A DNA stretch of 64,000 nt from assembly GCF_008520305.1 (NCBI RefSeq), contig NZ_ML703266.1:235542-299541 (forward strand), read 5' to 3'. The position numbers and the translations under genes are program-made. This document shows positions 51,712-60,551 of the stretch, in pieces. Under the pieces are notes generated by a model. That model was given only the letters and a program-made list of their open reading frames with translations. It ran no database searches and had not been told where the DNA came from. Numbering within the stretch: the stretch's first letter is position 1; each line of letters starts with the position of its first letter. Source of the DNA: Mesorhizobium sp. SARCC-RB16n. Lineage in GTDB: Bacteria > Pseudomonadota > Alphaproteobacteria > Rhizobiales > Rhizobiaceae.

Positions 51712-52623
51712 ATGACCACTCGATCTTCCTTTCTCGGCTTGCCCGACCGTCTCCCCGATGACGCGGGTCTCCGCGCGGTAATCTTCGGAGCTGGTCACGG
51801 CAGCACCTATCCCGGCAAGGATAGCAGCGGTCATGCCTTGGCCGCCAATGCCATCCGCGCCGCGAGCCATGACGATGCGCCACTGGTCGAGCACTGGGAT
51901 TTCGATCTCGGCGGCCCGCTTTTCGACGACAAGCCGGTCTCCTGCGTCGACGCTGGAGACATCCTGACCATCATGCATGACAATGCCGGCAACCGCGCCC
52001 GGATCGAGGCGAAGACGCGCGAGGTCCTGTCATTGCCCGCAGTGCCCATCCTGCTCGGCGGCGACGATTCCGTGGTAAGTCCCTTCCTCGCCGGCTTCGC
52101 GGATCACGGACCTGTCTGGATCCTGCAGATCGACGCCCATATCGACTGGCGTGACGAAGTGCATGGCGAACGCTACGGCTACTCCAGCCCGATGCGCCGG
52201 GCGAGCGAGATGGCGCATGTCGCCGGCATGGTGCAGGTTGGACTGCGCAGCGTCGGCAGCGCACGCCTAACGGAAATCGAAGCGGCGCGGCACTATGGCA
52301 GCTATTTCGTCACCGCCCGCGAGGTCCACGCCCGAGGTGCCGAAGCGGCGCTCAGGCACATCCCGGAGGGAGCGCGGGTCGTCGTCACCCTCGACTGCGA
52401 CAGTCTCGACCCAGGCATGATGCCTGGCGTGGCCGCACGTACGCCCGGCGGCCTCACCTACACGCAGGTCATCGATCTCATCGCAGGCTTGGGCAAGCGG
52501 GCGAGGATCGCCGGATTCGATCTCGTGGAGCTCTATCCGCCAGCCGACATTGACGGCCTGTCGGCGCTCACCGCCGCCCGCCTCCTCGTCAATGTGATCG
52601 GCGCCGTGGTCCGGAAGGTTTGA
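51712..52623 (+). CDS. Agmatinase / arginase-family ureohydrolase
   Basis: 303 residues. Metal-binding motifs: GGDDSVVSPF, QIDAHIDWRDE, and TLDCDSLDPGMMPGVAARTP. In classic agmatinase the first motif is GGDHS and the His is a Mn ligand; here it is GGDDS. Otherwise the fold is complete (FGAGHGSTYPG at the start). Ureohydrolases in this branch can hydrolyse agmatine, guanidinobutyrate or proclavaminate analogues; substrate unresolved. Confidence 0.86.
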   Translation: MTTRSSFLGLPDRLPDDAGLRAVIFGAGHGSTYPGKDSSGHALAANAIRAASHDDAPLVEHWDFDLGGPLFDDKPVSCVDAGDILTIMHDNAGNRARIEAKTREVLSLPAVPILLGGDDSVVSPFLAGFADHGPVWILQIDAHIDWRDEVHGERYGYSSPMRRASEMAHVAGMVQVGLRSVGSARLTEIEAARHYGSYFVTAREVHARGAEAALRHIPEGARVVVTLDCDSLDPGMMPGVAARTPGGLTYTQVIDLIAGLGKRARIAGFDLVELYPPADIDGLSALTAARLLVNVIGAVVRKV

Positions 52624-52671
52624 AACCCGACCTGAGGTCGAATACGGCCTCGGTCCAGCCTGCAGGAACCT

Positions 52672-53556
52672 TTAACGGGGCTCCTGCTCCAGCCTGATCC
52701 GGTAACTCAGCGAACGCTTCGCGCCCGGCGCGATCAGCATCACGCCCGGCTTGTCGGTGAACTCTCTGTCGAACTCCAGCGGGCTGGCAATGCCGCGCCA
52801 AGGCTCGATGCACAGGAACGGTGCGCCGCCGGGTTTGGACCAGATGCCCAGTTCCTGAAATCCCTGCCATGAGACCTCGATCGCCGGACCAGTCTCGGCG
52901 CCGTAGCGAACGCTGTTGCTGGCTGGCCGGTCCAGGATCACGGCGTCTTCGTCGAACAGCCGTTCGGAGAGCTCGAGGATATTGCCTTTGACCGGCGTTG
53001 GCTGCGGCGTCGCGGTGAGCAGGCCATCCTTCAGCCGGCGGATCGGCGCTGGCTCTGCTTCGGCAAAGGTGAGGCGATAGGCGTCCTTGGCCAGACCAGG
53101 CAGCAGCGGCCAGTTGAACGCCGGATGCGCCCCGATCGAGGCCGGCAACGGCTCGTCGCCGGTGTTGGTGATCTCTAATCCTATGTCGAGTTGCCCCTCG
53201 CCCAGCGTATAGGTCACGGCCAGGCGGAATGCGAACGGGTAGTGCATTCGGGTTTCCGCGTCATCGGTGAGCACCAGCGTGCAGGATCGAGGCCCCCTCT
53301 CCGCCCACATAAACGGCTTGTCGCGGGCGAAGCCGTGCTGCGTCATCGGATAGGTCTGACCGCGATGGCGCAGTTGGTCGCCCTTCAGCCGGCCGACGAT
53401 CGGGAAAAGCACCGGTGAATGACGCCGCCAGGCTGGTCCGGCCTGCCACAGGAACTCAAATCCTTGCGCATCCCGCAGCGAAATCAGTTCGGCGCCTTGC
53501 CCGGCGATGGTCGCCGATATGCCGTCGCCAAGAAGCGTCAGGCTGTCCTGTTCCAT
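52672..53556 (-). CDS. Aldose 1-epimerase family protein
   Basis: 294 residues. LISLRDAQGFEFLWQAGPAW and RHSPVLFPIVGRLKGDQL, the histidine region with YPMTQHGFARDKPF (catalytic H) and SIGAHPAFNWPLLPG. These are typical for the galactose mutarotase-like (YeaD/LacX subfamily) proteins. It equilibrates sugar anomers; sugar unknown. Cytoplasmic. Start ATG 53556. Confidence 0.88.
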   Translation of the reverse strand: MEQDSLTLLGDGISATIAGQGAELISLRDAQGFEFLWQAGPAWRRHSPVLFPIVGRLKGDQLRHRGQTYPMTQHGFARDKPFMWAERGPRSCTLVLTDDAETRMHYPFAFRLAVTYTLGEGQLDIGLEITNTGDEPLPASIGAHPAFNWPLLPGLAKDAYRLTFAEAEPAPIRRLKDGLLTATPQPTPVKGNILELSERLFDEDAVILDRPASNSVRYGAETGPAIEVSWQGFQELGIWSKPGGAPFLCIEPWRGIASPLEFDREFTDKPGVMLIAPGAKRSLSYRIRLEQEPR

Positions 53557-53687
53557 ATGTCCTCGCGGTTCGTCTGGCGTGGCCGGCAGGCTAGCAAATG
53601 GCCAGGCTCGAACTCAAGGCGGCGGACGCATTTGCATTTCGCACAGTCGCGATGAACGTCTATGGCGCCGCGCCCAGGCGCGTCTCA

Positions 53688-53723
53688 AATGAAACAAGTG
53701 GCCGGAGGTTTCCCTCCGGCCAC
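53688..53723 (-). terminator. Rho-independent terminator after the Bax-inhibitor-1 gene
   Basis: GTGGCCGGAGG (53698-53708) / CCTCCGGCCAC (53713-53723), loop four bases. Reading on the minus strand it is followed by TTGTTTCATTT. It lies 37 bases after the gene end. Confidence 0.85.
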
Positions 53724-53759
53724 GGCAAGATTGCCAGCTGTTGTCTGCTGCGGTTCGAA

Positions 53760-54476
53760 CTATTCCCGCTCGCCGGTGAAATTCAGCAGCAACTGGAAGA
53801 TGTTGATGAAGTTCAGATAGAGCGAGAACGCACCGAAGACGGCGAGCTTCTGGCGCGACTCCGCATCGAAATTCTCCGCATACTGCTCCTTGATCGTCTG
53901 CGTGTCCCAGGCGGTCAGGCCGATGAACACGGCGATGCCGATCACCGAGATGGCGAACTGGAGCGCGGTCGAGCCGAGGAAGATGTTGACGATGCTGGCG
54001 ATCACCACGCCGATCAGGCCCATGATCAGGAAGGACGAGAACTGGGTCAGGTCGCGCCTGGTCGTGTAGCCATAGAGGCTGGTGGCACCGAACATGGTAG
54101 CTGCGATGAAGAAGGTGCGCGCGATGCTGGTGCCGGTGAAGACCAGGAACACCGAGGCCAGCGACAGGCCCATGACGGCACAGAAGGCCCAGAACATTGC
54201 CTGCGCGCTTGCCGCCGACATGGTTTGCATCTTGAACGAGAACAGCAGCACGAAGGCGAGCGGCGCCAGCATCACCACCCATTTCAGCGGGCTGGAAAAG
54301 ATCGGCACATAGAGAGCGGGCGTCGACGACACCAGCAAGGCGACAAGGCCGGTTACCACCAGGCCGAGGCCCATATAATTGTAGACGCGCAGCAGGTGCT
54401 GGCGCAGGCCCTCGTCGTAGACGGCCCCGGTCCGGGCGCCCGTGCCCATGCGGTATCCAAGATTGGGCGTATTCAT
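53760..54476 (-). CDS. Bax inhibitor-1 (YccA/YbhL) family membrane protein
   Basis: 238 residues, about seven helices. NLGYRMGTGARTGAVYDEG is the typical opening of the Rhizobiales members; DTQTIKEQYA and a C-terminal helix with LYLNFINIFQLLLNFTGERE fit the BI-1/TMBIM family, which act as pH-sensitive Ca2+ leak channels or FtsH modulators. Complete length. Start ATG 54476, ending before a terminator. Confidence 0.92.
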   Translation of the reverse strand: MNTPNLGYRMGTGARTGAVYDEGLRQHLLRVYNYMGLGLVVTGLVALLVSSTPALYVPIFSSPLKWVVMLAPLAFVLLFSFKMQTMSAASAQAMFWAFCAVMGLSLASVFLVFTGTSIARTFFIAATMFGATSLYGYTTRRDLTQFSSFLIMGLIGVVIASIVNIFLGSTALQFAISVIGIAVFIGLTAWDTQTIKEQYAENFDAESRQKLAVFGAFSLYLNFINIFQLLLNFTGERE

Positions 54477-54499
54477 TCGCGGTCTCCTTTGTGGATCGG

Positions 54500-55273
54500 T
54501 CAGTAGAGCGTTCTGGCGAGCGTTTCGGCGGCGCGGTCGAGGTCATGAACCTCGCCCTTCGCGACAACCGCGTAGGCGACATCGCCGATCTGGAAATAGG
54601 CCGAGGAGATATCGCCGGACGGGGCAATGGTCGGTTTGACCACATCGAAAGTGCCCGGCCGGATCGCGAACAGCGACACCAGGCCCATCTCCTTCGTTTC
54701 GACCGCGATCTCGACACTCGGGCCGAAGCGCGACGGATAGATCTGCACGTCGCGGACTTTCCAGTCCTTCGGCAGCGACGGCACGACGATGGCGGTGGCG
54801 GCGCGGATCTCTCCGGCATTGTAATTGGGCGCCTCGGTTTGCGAGGGCATGTTCTCGCGCAGCAGCGTCGTCCTGTGCGCCTGTACCGCCTCGTCGACAT
54901 AGGCGGGCGGCTGCGGCGAAGCGACGACCTTTGTCACCGACATCGGCCCGACGATGCCGTTGGCCAGCCAGCCGGCGGCAACGAAAGCAGCGACCGCCGC
55001 CGCGCGTTGCAGCACGCCGAAGATGCGGCCCCGGCCAAGTCCCCTCTCCAGCCGCCGCGCGGCATCGGCCGTCGCGGGGCGCGCCATGCCCTCGGAGCCG
55101 GCCAGCGCCACGCGCAGTTCGTCGCGGGTGCGCAGATCCGACATCACGCGCGCGGCCGCCTCCGGACGCGCGGACAGGAAAGCTTCGACCTCGATGCGGC
55201 GGGTGACATCAAGCTGGTCGTCGACGTAGGCGTCGAGATCGGCGTCCGTGACGGGGTCGACAAGAGCGGTCAT
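54500..55273 (-). CDS. Anti-sigma factor (membrane-anchored)
   Basis: 257 residues from ATG 55273, overlapping the sigma-factor stop by four bases. N-terminal zinc-less anti-sigma domain (DADLDAYVDDQLDVTRRIEV, then FLSARPEAAARVMSDLRTRD), one transmembrane helix (AAAVAAFVAAGWLANGIVG, about 99-117) and a periplasmic domain (PSRFGPSVEIAVETKEMGLV). This is the layout of ECF anti-sigma factors. It should hold the ECF factor encoded just upstream until a periplasmic signal. Longer frame to 55630 is not real. Confidence 0.88.
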   Translation of the reverse strand: MTALVDPVTDADLDAYVDDQLDVTRRIEVEAFLSARPEAAARVMSDLRTRDELRVALAGSEGMARPATADAARRLERGLGRGRIFGVLQRAAAVAAFVAAGWLANGIVGPMSVTKVVASPQPPAYVDEAVQAHRTTLLRENMPSQTEAPNYNAGEIRAATAIVVPSLPKDWKVRDVQIYPSRFGPSVEIAVETKEMGLVSLFAIRPGTFDVVKPTIAPSGDISSAYFQIGDVAYAVVAKGEVHDLDRAAETLARTLY

Positions 55274-55818
55274 GAGTCGCCTCCCACGATCCTGAGATGA
55301 TTTTTGCCGCGGGCGGGCGCCTCTTCCATCTGGCGCAAGGCCGCGCGCGCCCTGCCGATACGCGACATCAGCGTGCCCAGCGGCACGCCGCTGGCATTTG
55401 CCGCCTGCTGGTAGGAGAGCCCCTCGATCGCGACCAGATGCAGCGCCGAGCGCTGCTCTTCCGGCAGGCTGAAAAAGGCTTCGCGCACCTGCGCCAGGCG
55501 CACGGAATGTTCCTGCGGCGCCGGCGTGCTGCCGTCGGCCAGATATCCGGCCTGTTCGAGACGTGCCGCTTCCGAGCGGCGCGAGCGCATGCGGTCGATG
55601 AAGGTGTTGTGGACGATCGACAGCAGCCATGCCCGCAGATTTCCGCCCGAGCGGAAGGTGCCGCGCCGCTCATAGGCGCGCACCAGCGCGTCATGCACGA
55701 GATCCTCGGCCTCGACGCCGTCGCGCGTCAACGAGCGCGCGTAGCGCCGCAGCGATCCGAGCTGTCCTATGATGTCAAAGCGTGGCATCGACGGTTTCAT
55801 GCCCTGTTTACGGAGCAT
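55270..55818 (-). CDS. ECF-type RNA polymerase sigma factor
   Basis: 182 residues. Region 2: AEDLVHDALVRAYERRGTF and NLRAWLLSIVHNTFIDRMRS (-10 recognition). Region 4: LHLVAIEGLSYQQAANASGV and TLMSRIGRARAAL (-35 helix-turn-helix). Co-transcribed with the anti-sigma gene (four-base overlap). A later start (ATG 55800) is possible. The family resembles chromosomal RpoE-like ECFs in rhizobia, but not EcfG (no PhyR/NepR genes nearby). Confidence 0.92.
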   Translation of the reverse strand: MLRKQGMKPSMPRFDIIGQLGSLRRYARSLTRDGVEAEDLVHDALVRAYERRGTFRSGGNLRAWLLSIVHNTFIDRMRSRRSEAARLEQAGYLADGSTPAPQEHSVRLAQVREAFFSLPEEQRSALHLVAIEGLSYQQAANASGVPLGTLMSRIGRARAALRQMEEAPARGKNHLRIVGGDS

Positions 55819-55910
55819 GTGGGGATTTTAATCCCGGCGGTGCCAATTTTCTTCGCTGGAGGATATCGTCGGTGGCTCGCCCTCGCCTTGCCCGGCTTCC
55901 GTAAGCGCCC

Positions 55911-56504
55911 TCAGATCGAAAGTGGTTTTGCCGGCTTGGGAGCAATTACTCCGCAGGCGCGCAGCATCCACCGGCGGCCGTCGCTGCGAAAATCGGTGAT
56001 GCTCAGTGGCTCGACGTCGATCTTCCAACTGGCGGCAAGCGGCGCACTGAGAACGTGCAGGATCGCGGTGCGGATGACGCCGGCGTGCGTCACGGCGATC
56101 GTATGGCCAGGTTCGGCGATCAATCGGTCCATCAATCCAGCGGCCCGTCGGGCAACGTCGGCCAACGATTCACCGCCATGCGGGGCCGCATTCGGATCCG
56201 TGAGCCAGGCGGCGATCTCATCCGGCTGTTGCGCCTGCACATCGTCAAGGCTCTTGCCTGCCCATCGTCCGTAATTCTGGTCCGCCAGCATCGGATCGAC
56301 AGATGCTTTCAGCGCCAGCGCCTCAGCGGTCTGACGGGCGCGAAGCGCCGGCGCTGTCCACACACGGTCGGCACGACGCAGCGTCCCGCGCATCGCCTTT
56401 GCCAATGTCAGCGATCGTGGCTCCAGCGCTTCATCCCAAGGAAACGATCCTTTCCGGGTGGCCGCCGTGGCGCCGGCGCAGATCATGGTCAGACGGACGA
56501 GCAT
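55911..56504 (-). CDS. Histidine-phosphatase-fold protein lacking the catalytic RHG histidine
   Basis: 197 residues from ATG 56504 (MLVRLTMICAGATAATRKGS). The phosphoglycerate-mutase/CobC-like fold is clear: LRRADRVWTAPALRARQTAE, QNYGRWAGKSLDDVQ, HGGESLADVARRAAGLMDRL and the second-histidine motif VTHAGVIRTAI. But the first RHG motif, expected as RHGxT or CHGAT, reads CAGAT (Ala at residue 10). The phosphohistidine nucleophile is missing, so it may be inactive or act as a pseudo-enzyme. Start beyond 56504 overlaps the aminotransferase region. Confidence 0.82.
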   Translation of the reverse strand: MLVRLTMICAGATAATRKGSFPWDEALEPRSLTLAKAMRGTLRRADRVWTAPALRARQTAEALALKASVDPMLADQNYGRWAGKSLDDVQAQQPDEIAAWLTDPNAAPHGGESLADVARRAAGLMDRLIAEPGHTIAVTHAGVIRTAILHVLSAPLAASWKIDVEPLSITDFRSDGRRWMLRACGVIAPKPAKPLSI

Positions 56505-56631
56505 GGAGCATGCTTTCTCTGAACTAGGTGGAAGCAGCACCAACAGGTGCCGCCTTTCATGTCGGCGCACCGAAACCGCTGGTGAAACGTGGCCAATTTG
56601 CGTATCACTCCGCCGCGCCAACGGAACCATA

Positions 56632-57819
56632 ATGATGTTCGAAGACCTGCAGCCAGCTCCCGCCGACAAGATTCTTGCGCTGATCGGCCTCTATCGCGCC
56701 GATCCACGCCCTGGCAAGGTCGACCTCGGCGTCGGGGTCTACAAGGATCGCGACGGCAAGACGCCGGTCATGCGCGCCGTGCGCGAGGCGGAGAAGCGGC
56801 TGCTGGAGGGACAGGATACCAAGACCTATCTCGGCCTTGCCGGTGATACCGGGTTCAACACCGTCATGGCCAAGCTCGCCTTTGGTCCGGGCGCCGACAT
56901 GGCACGCATCCGTGCGGCACAGGCGCCTGGCGGCTCCGGCGCGTTGCGGCTGATCGCCGAACTGCTCAAGCGCACACGGTCGGATGCGACGGTCTGGGTC
57001 TCCGACCCGACCTGGCCGAACCATATGCCGGTGATGCGTGCTGCAGGCCTGCAGATCCGAGAATACCCCTATTTCGATGCGGCCTCGGGTGCGGTTCGTT
57101 TCGACGACATGCTTGCGGCATTGCGGACGGCCAACAGCGGCGACGTGGTGCTGCTGCATGGCTGCTGCCACAATCCGACCGGCGCCAATCTGGACGCGGC
57201 TCAGTGGGAGGCCGTCACCGATCTGATCGTCGACCGTGGCTTGCTGCCATTTGTCGACATCGCCTATCAGGGCTTTGGCGACGGCCTCGAGGCCGACGCC
57301 CTCGGCTTGCGGCTGCTGGCCGCGAAAGTCCCGGAAATGGTTGTCGCATCGAGCTGCTCGAAGAATTTCGCCGTCTACCGCGACCGTGTCGGCGCGGCGA
57401 TGGTCCTGGCCAGGGACAGCGCGCAGGCCGACGTCGCGTTGAGCCAGATGCTGTCGGCGGCGCGCGCCATGTATTCGATGCCGCCGGACCATGGCGCGGC
57501 CGCGGTGCGCATCGTGCTGGAAGACGCCGCGCTGCGTGCCGACTGGGAAGCCGAGCTTGAAGAGATGCGCCTGCGTATGCTGAGGCTTAGGGTCGCGTTC
57601 GCCGAGGCGCTGCGCCGGCAATCCAATTCCGACCGTTTCGACTTCGTTGCCAGCCATCGTGGCATGTTTTCCAGGCTTGGCCTGACGGAAGCGCAGGTCG
57701 AACGGCTGCGCGCCGAGCACGCCATCTACATGGTCGGGGACAGCCGCGTCAACGTGGCCGGCCTGCCCGAGGACGGCATGGACGACCTCGGGCAGGCGAT
57801 CGTTTCCGTGCTGGACTAA
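56632..57819 (+). CDS. Aromatic/aspartate aminotransferase (class I, TyrB/AspC type)
   Basis: 395 residues from ATG 56632 (MMFEDLQPAPADKILALIGL). PLP motifs: PTWPNHMPVMRAAG, LHGCCHNPTGANLD and the lysine region VASSCSKNFAVYRDRVGA. GVYKDRDGKTPVMRAV is the N-terminal signature of the tyrB/aspC group. Transfers amino groups between aromatic or acidic amino acids and 2-oxoglutarate. The N-terminal part in front of 56632 is shared with the other-strand phosphatase gene. Confidence 0.93.
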   Translation: MMFEDLQPAPADKILALIGLYRADPRPGKVDLGVGVYKDRDGKTPVMRAVREAEKRLLEGQDTKTYLGLAGDTGFNTVMAKLAFGPGADMARIRAAQAPGGSGALRLIAELLKRTRSDATVWVSDPTWPNHMPVMRAAGLQIREYPYFDAASGAVRFDDMLAALRTANSGDVVLLHGCCHNPTGANLDAAQWEAVTDLIVDRGLLPFVDIAYQGFGDGLEADALGLRLLAAKVPEMVVASSCSKNFAVYRDRVGAAMVLARDSAQADVALSQMLSAARAMYSMPPDHGAAAVRIVLEDAALRADWEAELEEMRLRMLRLRVAFAEALRRQSNSDRFDFVASHRGMFSRLGLTEAQVERLRAEHAIYMVGDSRVNVAGLPEDGMDDLGQAIVSVLD

Positions 57820-57908
57820 GGAATCGGATTAGGTGCAACTGTGGACAAGGTCCCCTCGCCGGCTGACAGCGTTGGCCGCGCGGCGGTTCGCGCGATAGCA
57901 TCCGCCGC

Positions 57909-58733
57909 ATGACGCCATCGAAAGACATTTCACGCCTGATCGAGATCATGGCGGCGTTGCGGGCGCCGAAGACCGGCTGCCCATGGGACATCGAGCAGAA
58001 TTTCTCCACCATCGCCCCCTATACGATTGAGGAGGCCTATGAGGTGGCGGACGCCATCGCGCGCGGCGATCTCGACGACCTGCGCGACGAGCTTGGCGAC
58101 CTCCTGCTGCAGGTCGTCTACCATACCCAGATGGCGCAGGAGGCTGGCGAGTTCGCCTTTGGCGATGTGGTCCAGGCCATCACCACCAAGATGATCCGCC
58201 GCCATCCGCATGTCTTTGGCGACGAGAAGGCTCGTAGCGCCGGCATGGCCAAGGGCATGTGGGAGAAGATCAAGGCGCAGGAGAAGGCCGAGAAGCGGCA
58301 AGCCCGCCTCGCCCGCGGCCTAGATCCGGAGGACAATGGCAAGGGGTTCCTGGACAGTGTTCCGGTCGCCTTGCCTGCCTTGACGCGAGCCTTGAAACTT
58401 CAGGAAAAGGCCGCCCGTGTCGGCTTCGACTGGAGTGAGGCTGCTCCCATCCTGGACAAGATCGAGGAAGAGATCGGAGAGCTGCGCGAGGCCCTGGCCA
58501 AGGGCGAAACGGCTGACATCAAGGACGAGTTCGGCGACATACTGTTTGCCGTCGTCAATCTCGGCCGTCATTTGAAGCTCGATTCGGAAGCAGCGCTTAG
58601 CGGCACCAACGAGAAATTCCGCTCACGCTTCCACTATGTCGAGCAGGCCCTGGAAAAATCAGGCGGCTCGCTGGAGGAGGCTACCCTGGAGAAAATGGAA
58701 GCGCTCTGGCAGGAAGCAAAAACCGCGAAGTAG
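57909..58733 (+). CDS. mazG: Nucleoside triphosphate pyrophosphohydrolase MazG
   Basis: 274 residues with two MazG domains. First: LIEIMAALRAPKTGCPWDIE, TIEEAYEVADAIARGDLDDL and RDELGDLLLQVVYHTQMAQE (E-E-x-x-E and E-x-x-D metal sites). Second: DKIEEEIGELREALAKGETA and KDEFGDILFAVVNLGRHL. MazG hydrolyses NTPs and controls (p)ppGpp-related or aberrant nucleotides. It converges on hflX. Confidence 0.95.
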   Translation: MTPSKDISRLIEIMAALRAPKTGCPWDIEQNFSTIAPYTIEEAYEVADAIARGDLDDLRDELGDLLLQVVYHTQMAQEAGEFAFGDVVQAITTKMIRRHPHVFGDEKARSAGMAKGMWEKIKAQEKAEKRQARLARGLDPEDNGKGFLDSVPVALPALTRALKLQEKAARVGFDWSEAAPILDKIEEEIGELREALAKGETADIKDEFGDILFAVVNLGRHLKLDSEAALSGTNEKFRSRFHYVEQALEKSGGSLEEATLEKMEALWQEAKTAK

Positions 58734-58769
58734 AGAACCGCTATACACTTTTCCTGGAATTGCTGCGCG

Positions 58770-60161
58770 TTACCCGTTGTTTTTTCGGCGTAATCGGTTT
58801 TCAATCTCTTCACGAGCGCTTTGCGTGGCCTGGAGCGAGATGGTGGCGCTGCCGTCGTCATTGTCGGTTCGCGAAACGACATCGCCATTGCGGTAGAGCC
58901 AGTCGAGCAGGCCAAACCGGGCCGGCTCGATCGTCACCGTCAGGTCTTGCAGCTCGCCGGCCATCCGCGTTTCGATGATCGCTTTCAGCGCATCGATGCC
59001 CTCGCCCGATACCGCCGACACTGCGATTGGCGGCTCTTTGCTGCCGCCGGCACTGTCGGCGAGCAGCCGTTGCTTGTTGCCTTCATCCAGCAGGTCGATC
59101 TTGTTCCAGACTTCGATCACGCGCTTGGTGTCGCTGGCGTCGACGCCGAGATCGGCGAGGATGCGTTCGACATCTTCGGCCTGCGCCGCCGTATCGGGAT
59201 CGGAAATGTCACGCAGATGGATGACGAGATCGGCCTCGACCACCTCTTCCAAGGTCGCGCGGAACGCTGCGATCAGATGCGTCGGCAGGTCCGAAATGAA
59301 GCCCACCGTGTCGGAAAGAATGATCGGCGTGCCATGCGGCAGGCGTACGCGGCGCAATGTCGGGTCAAGCGTGGCAAACAGCATGTCCTGCGCCAGCACC
59401 CCTGCCCCGGTCAGCTTGTTGAACAGCGTCGACTTGCCAGCGTTGGTATAGCCGACGATCGCCACCACTGGAAACGGCACCTTCTTGCGCTTGGCGCGAT
59501 GCAGGTCGCGGGTGCGGCGCACGGTTTCCAGCTCATGCTTCAGCTTTATGATCTTTTCCTGCAACTGCCGCCGGTCGGATTCGATCTGCGTTTCACCGGG
59601 GCCGCCGAGGAAGCCGGCACCGCCACGCTGACGCTCCAGATGGGTCCAGCTGCGCACCAGGCGGCCCTTCTGGTAGTTGAGATGGGCAAGCTCGACCTGC
59701 AGCGTGCCTTCCTTGGTGCGTGCCCGCTCGCCGAAAATCTCCAGGATCAGCCCCGTGCGATCCAGCACCTTGGCGTTGAATTCCTTCTCGAGATTGCGCT
59801 GCTGCACCGGCGTCAGCGGATGGTCGACGATGACCACTTCCGCGTGACCTTCCTTGACGATCCCGGCAAACTCCTCGACCTTGCCGCTGCCCAGCAATGT
59901 TGCCGGACGCGGGTCGTTGACGGTCACGACCGCCGTATGGATCAGATCAAGGTCGATGGCCCGGGCAAGGCCGACTGCTTCGTCGTGACGCGCCTCGGCC
60001 GAGCGCGTCAGCCGGGGACGGCTCGTGTCATCGTCATTACGCGGTTGGCGGGTAAGCACGGGCACAATGACCACTGCCCGGGTAGGGGCTTCGGCTTCCG
60101 TCCCGGGATGATGCGCTGATTTTCCGCGAACCGTGCCGTCCGCGTCTCTCTCACGTGCCAA
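58770..60161 (-). CDS. hflX: GTPase HflX
   Basis: 463 residues starting at TTG 60161, directly after the hfq stop. The HflX N-terminal domain (HTAVVTVNDPRPATLLGSGK, LEKEFNAKVLDRTGLILEIF, RGGAGFLGGPGETQIESDRR) precedes the G domain: G1 GYTNAGKST, G3 DTVGFISDLP, G4 NKIDLL. HflX splits stalled or hibernating 70S ribosomes and binds Hfq-linked operons. The hfq-hflX order is the usual alpha/gamma arrangement. Confidence 0.95.
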   Translation of the reverse strand: MARERDADGTVRGKSAHHPGTEAEAPTRAVVIVPVLTRQPRNDDDTSRPRLTRSAEARHDEAVGLARAIDLDLIHTAVVTVNDPRPATLLGSGKVEEFAGIVKEGHAEVVIVDHPLTPVQQRNLEKEFNAKVLDRTGLILEIFGERARTKEGTLQVELAHLNYQKGRLVRSWTHLERQRGGAGFLGGPGETQIESDRRQLQEKIIKLKHELETVRRTRDLHRAKRKKVPFPVVAIVGYTNAGKSTLFNKLTGAGVLAQDMLFATLDPTLRRVRLPHGTPIILSDTVGFISDLPTHLIAAFRATLEEVVEADLVIHLRDISDPDTAAQAEDVERILADLGVDASDTKRVIEVWNKIDLLDEGNKQRLLADSAGGSKEPPIAVSAVSGEGIDALKAIIETRMAGELQDLTVTIEPARFGLLDWLYRNGDVVSRTDNDDGSATISLQATQSAREEIENRLRRKNNG

Positions 60162-60407
60162 TCAGGCGCCCTGGCTTTCCTCGCCATCGAACATCTGAAC
60201 CGGCTGGCTCGGCATGATCGTGGAAATGGCGTGCTTGTAGACGAGCTGGGAGTGGCCGTCGCGGCGCAACAGGACGCAGAAATTGTCGAAGGAAGTGACC
60301 ACGCCGGTCAGCTTCACGCCGTTGATAAGGAAGATGGTGAGCGGGTTCTTGCTCTTGCGAACTGAATTCAGGAACAGGTCCTGAAGGTTTTGCGATCGTT
60401 CCGCCAT
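60162..60407 (-). CDS. hfq: RNA-binding protein Hfq
   Basis: 81 residues from ATG 60407 ([20 protein letters not shown]). Sm1 motif [20 protein letters not shown] and Sm2 motif with [11 protein letters not shown] (the KHAIST/Y-K-H core). Binds sRNAs and mRNAs as a hexamer. Short C-terminal tail (DGEESQGA) as in alphaproteobacteria. The frame is open further but only this start fits. hflX follows without a gap. Confidence 0.97.
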   Translation of the reverse strand: MAERSQNLQDLFLNSVRKSKNPLTIFLINGVKLTGVVTSFDNFCVLLRRDGHSQLVYKHAISTIMPSQPVQMFDGEESQGA

Positions 60408-60551
60408 TGTTTTTGTCTTTCGCCGATCCCCTTCGGTTTGCAGCCAATGCGCCAAATTAACGGGCACATGTCAAGCGCGCAAACACCCTCTTGCCGTCAG
60501 TAACGACAAGCAGAACGAGATATATTGATGTTCATTCCACCTGTGCGGTTA

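Noticed and set aside
58821-60119. 432-codon plus-strand open frame over hflX
   Set aside because: Antisense shadow; hflX motifs are all on the minus strand.
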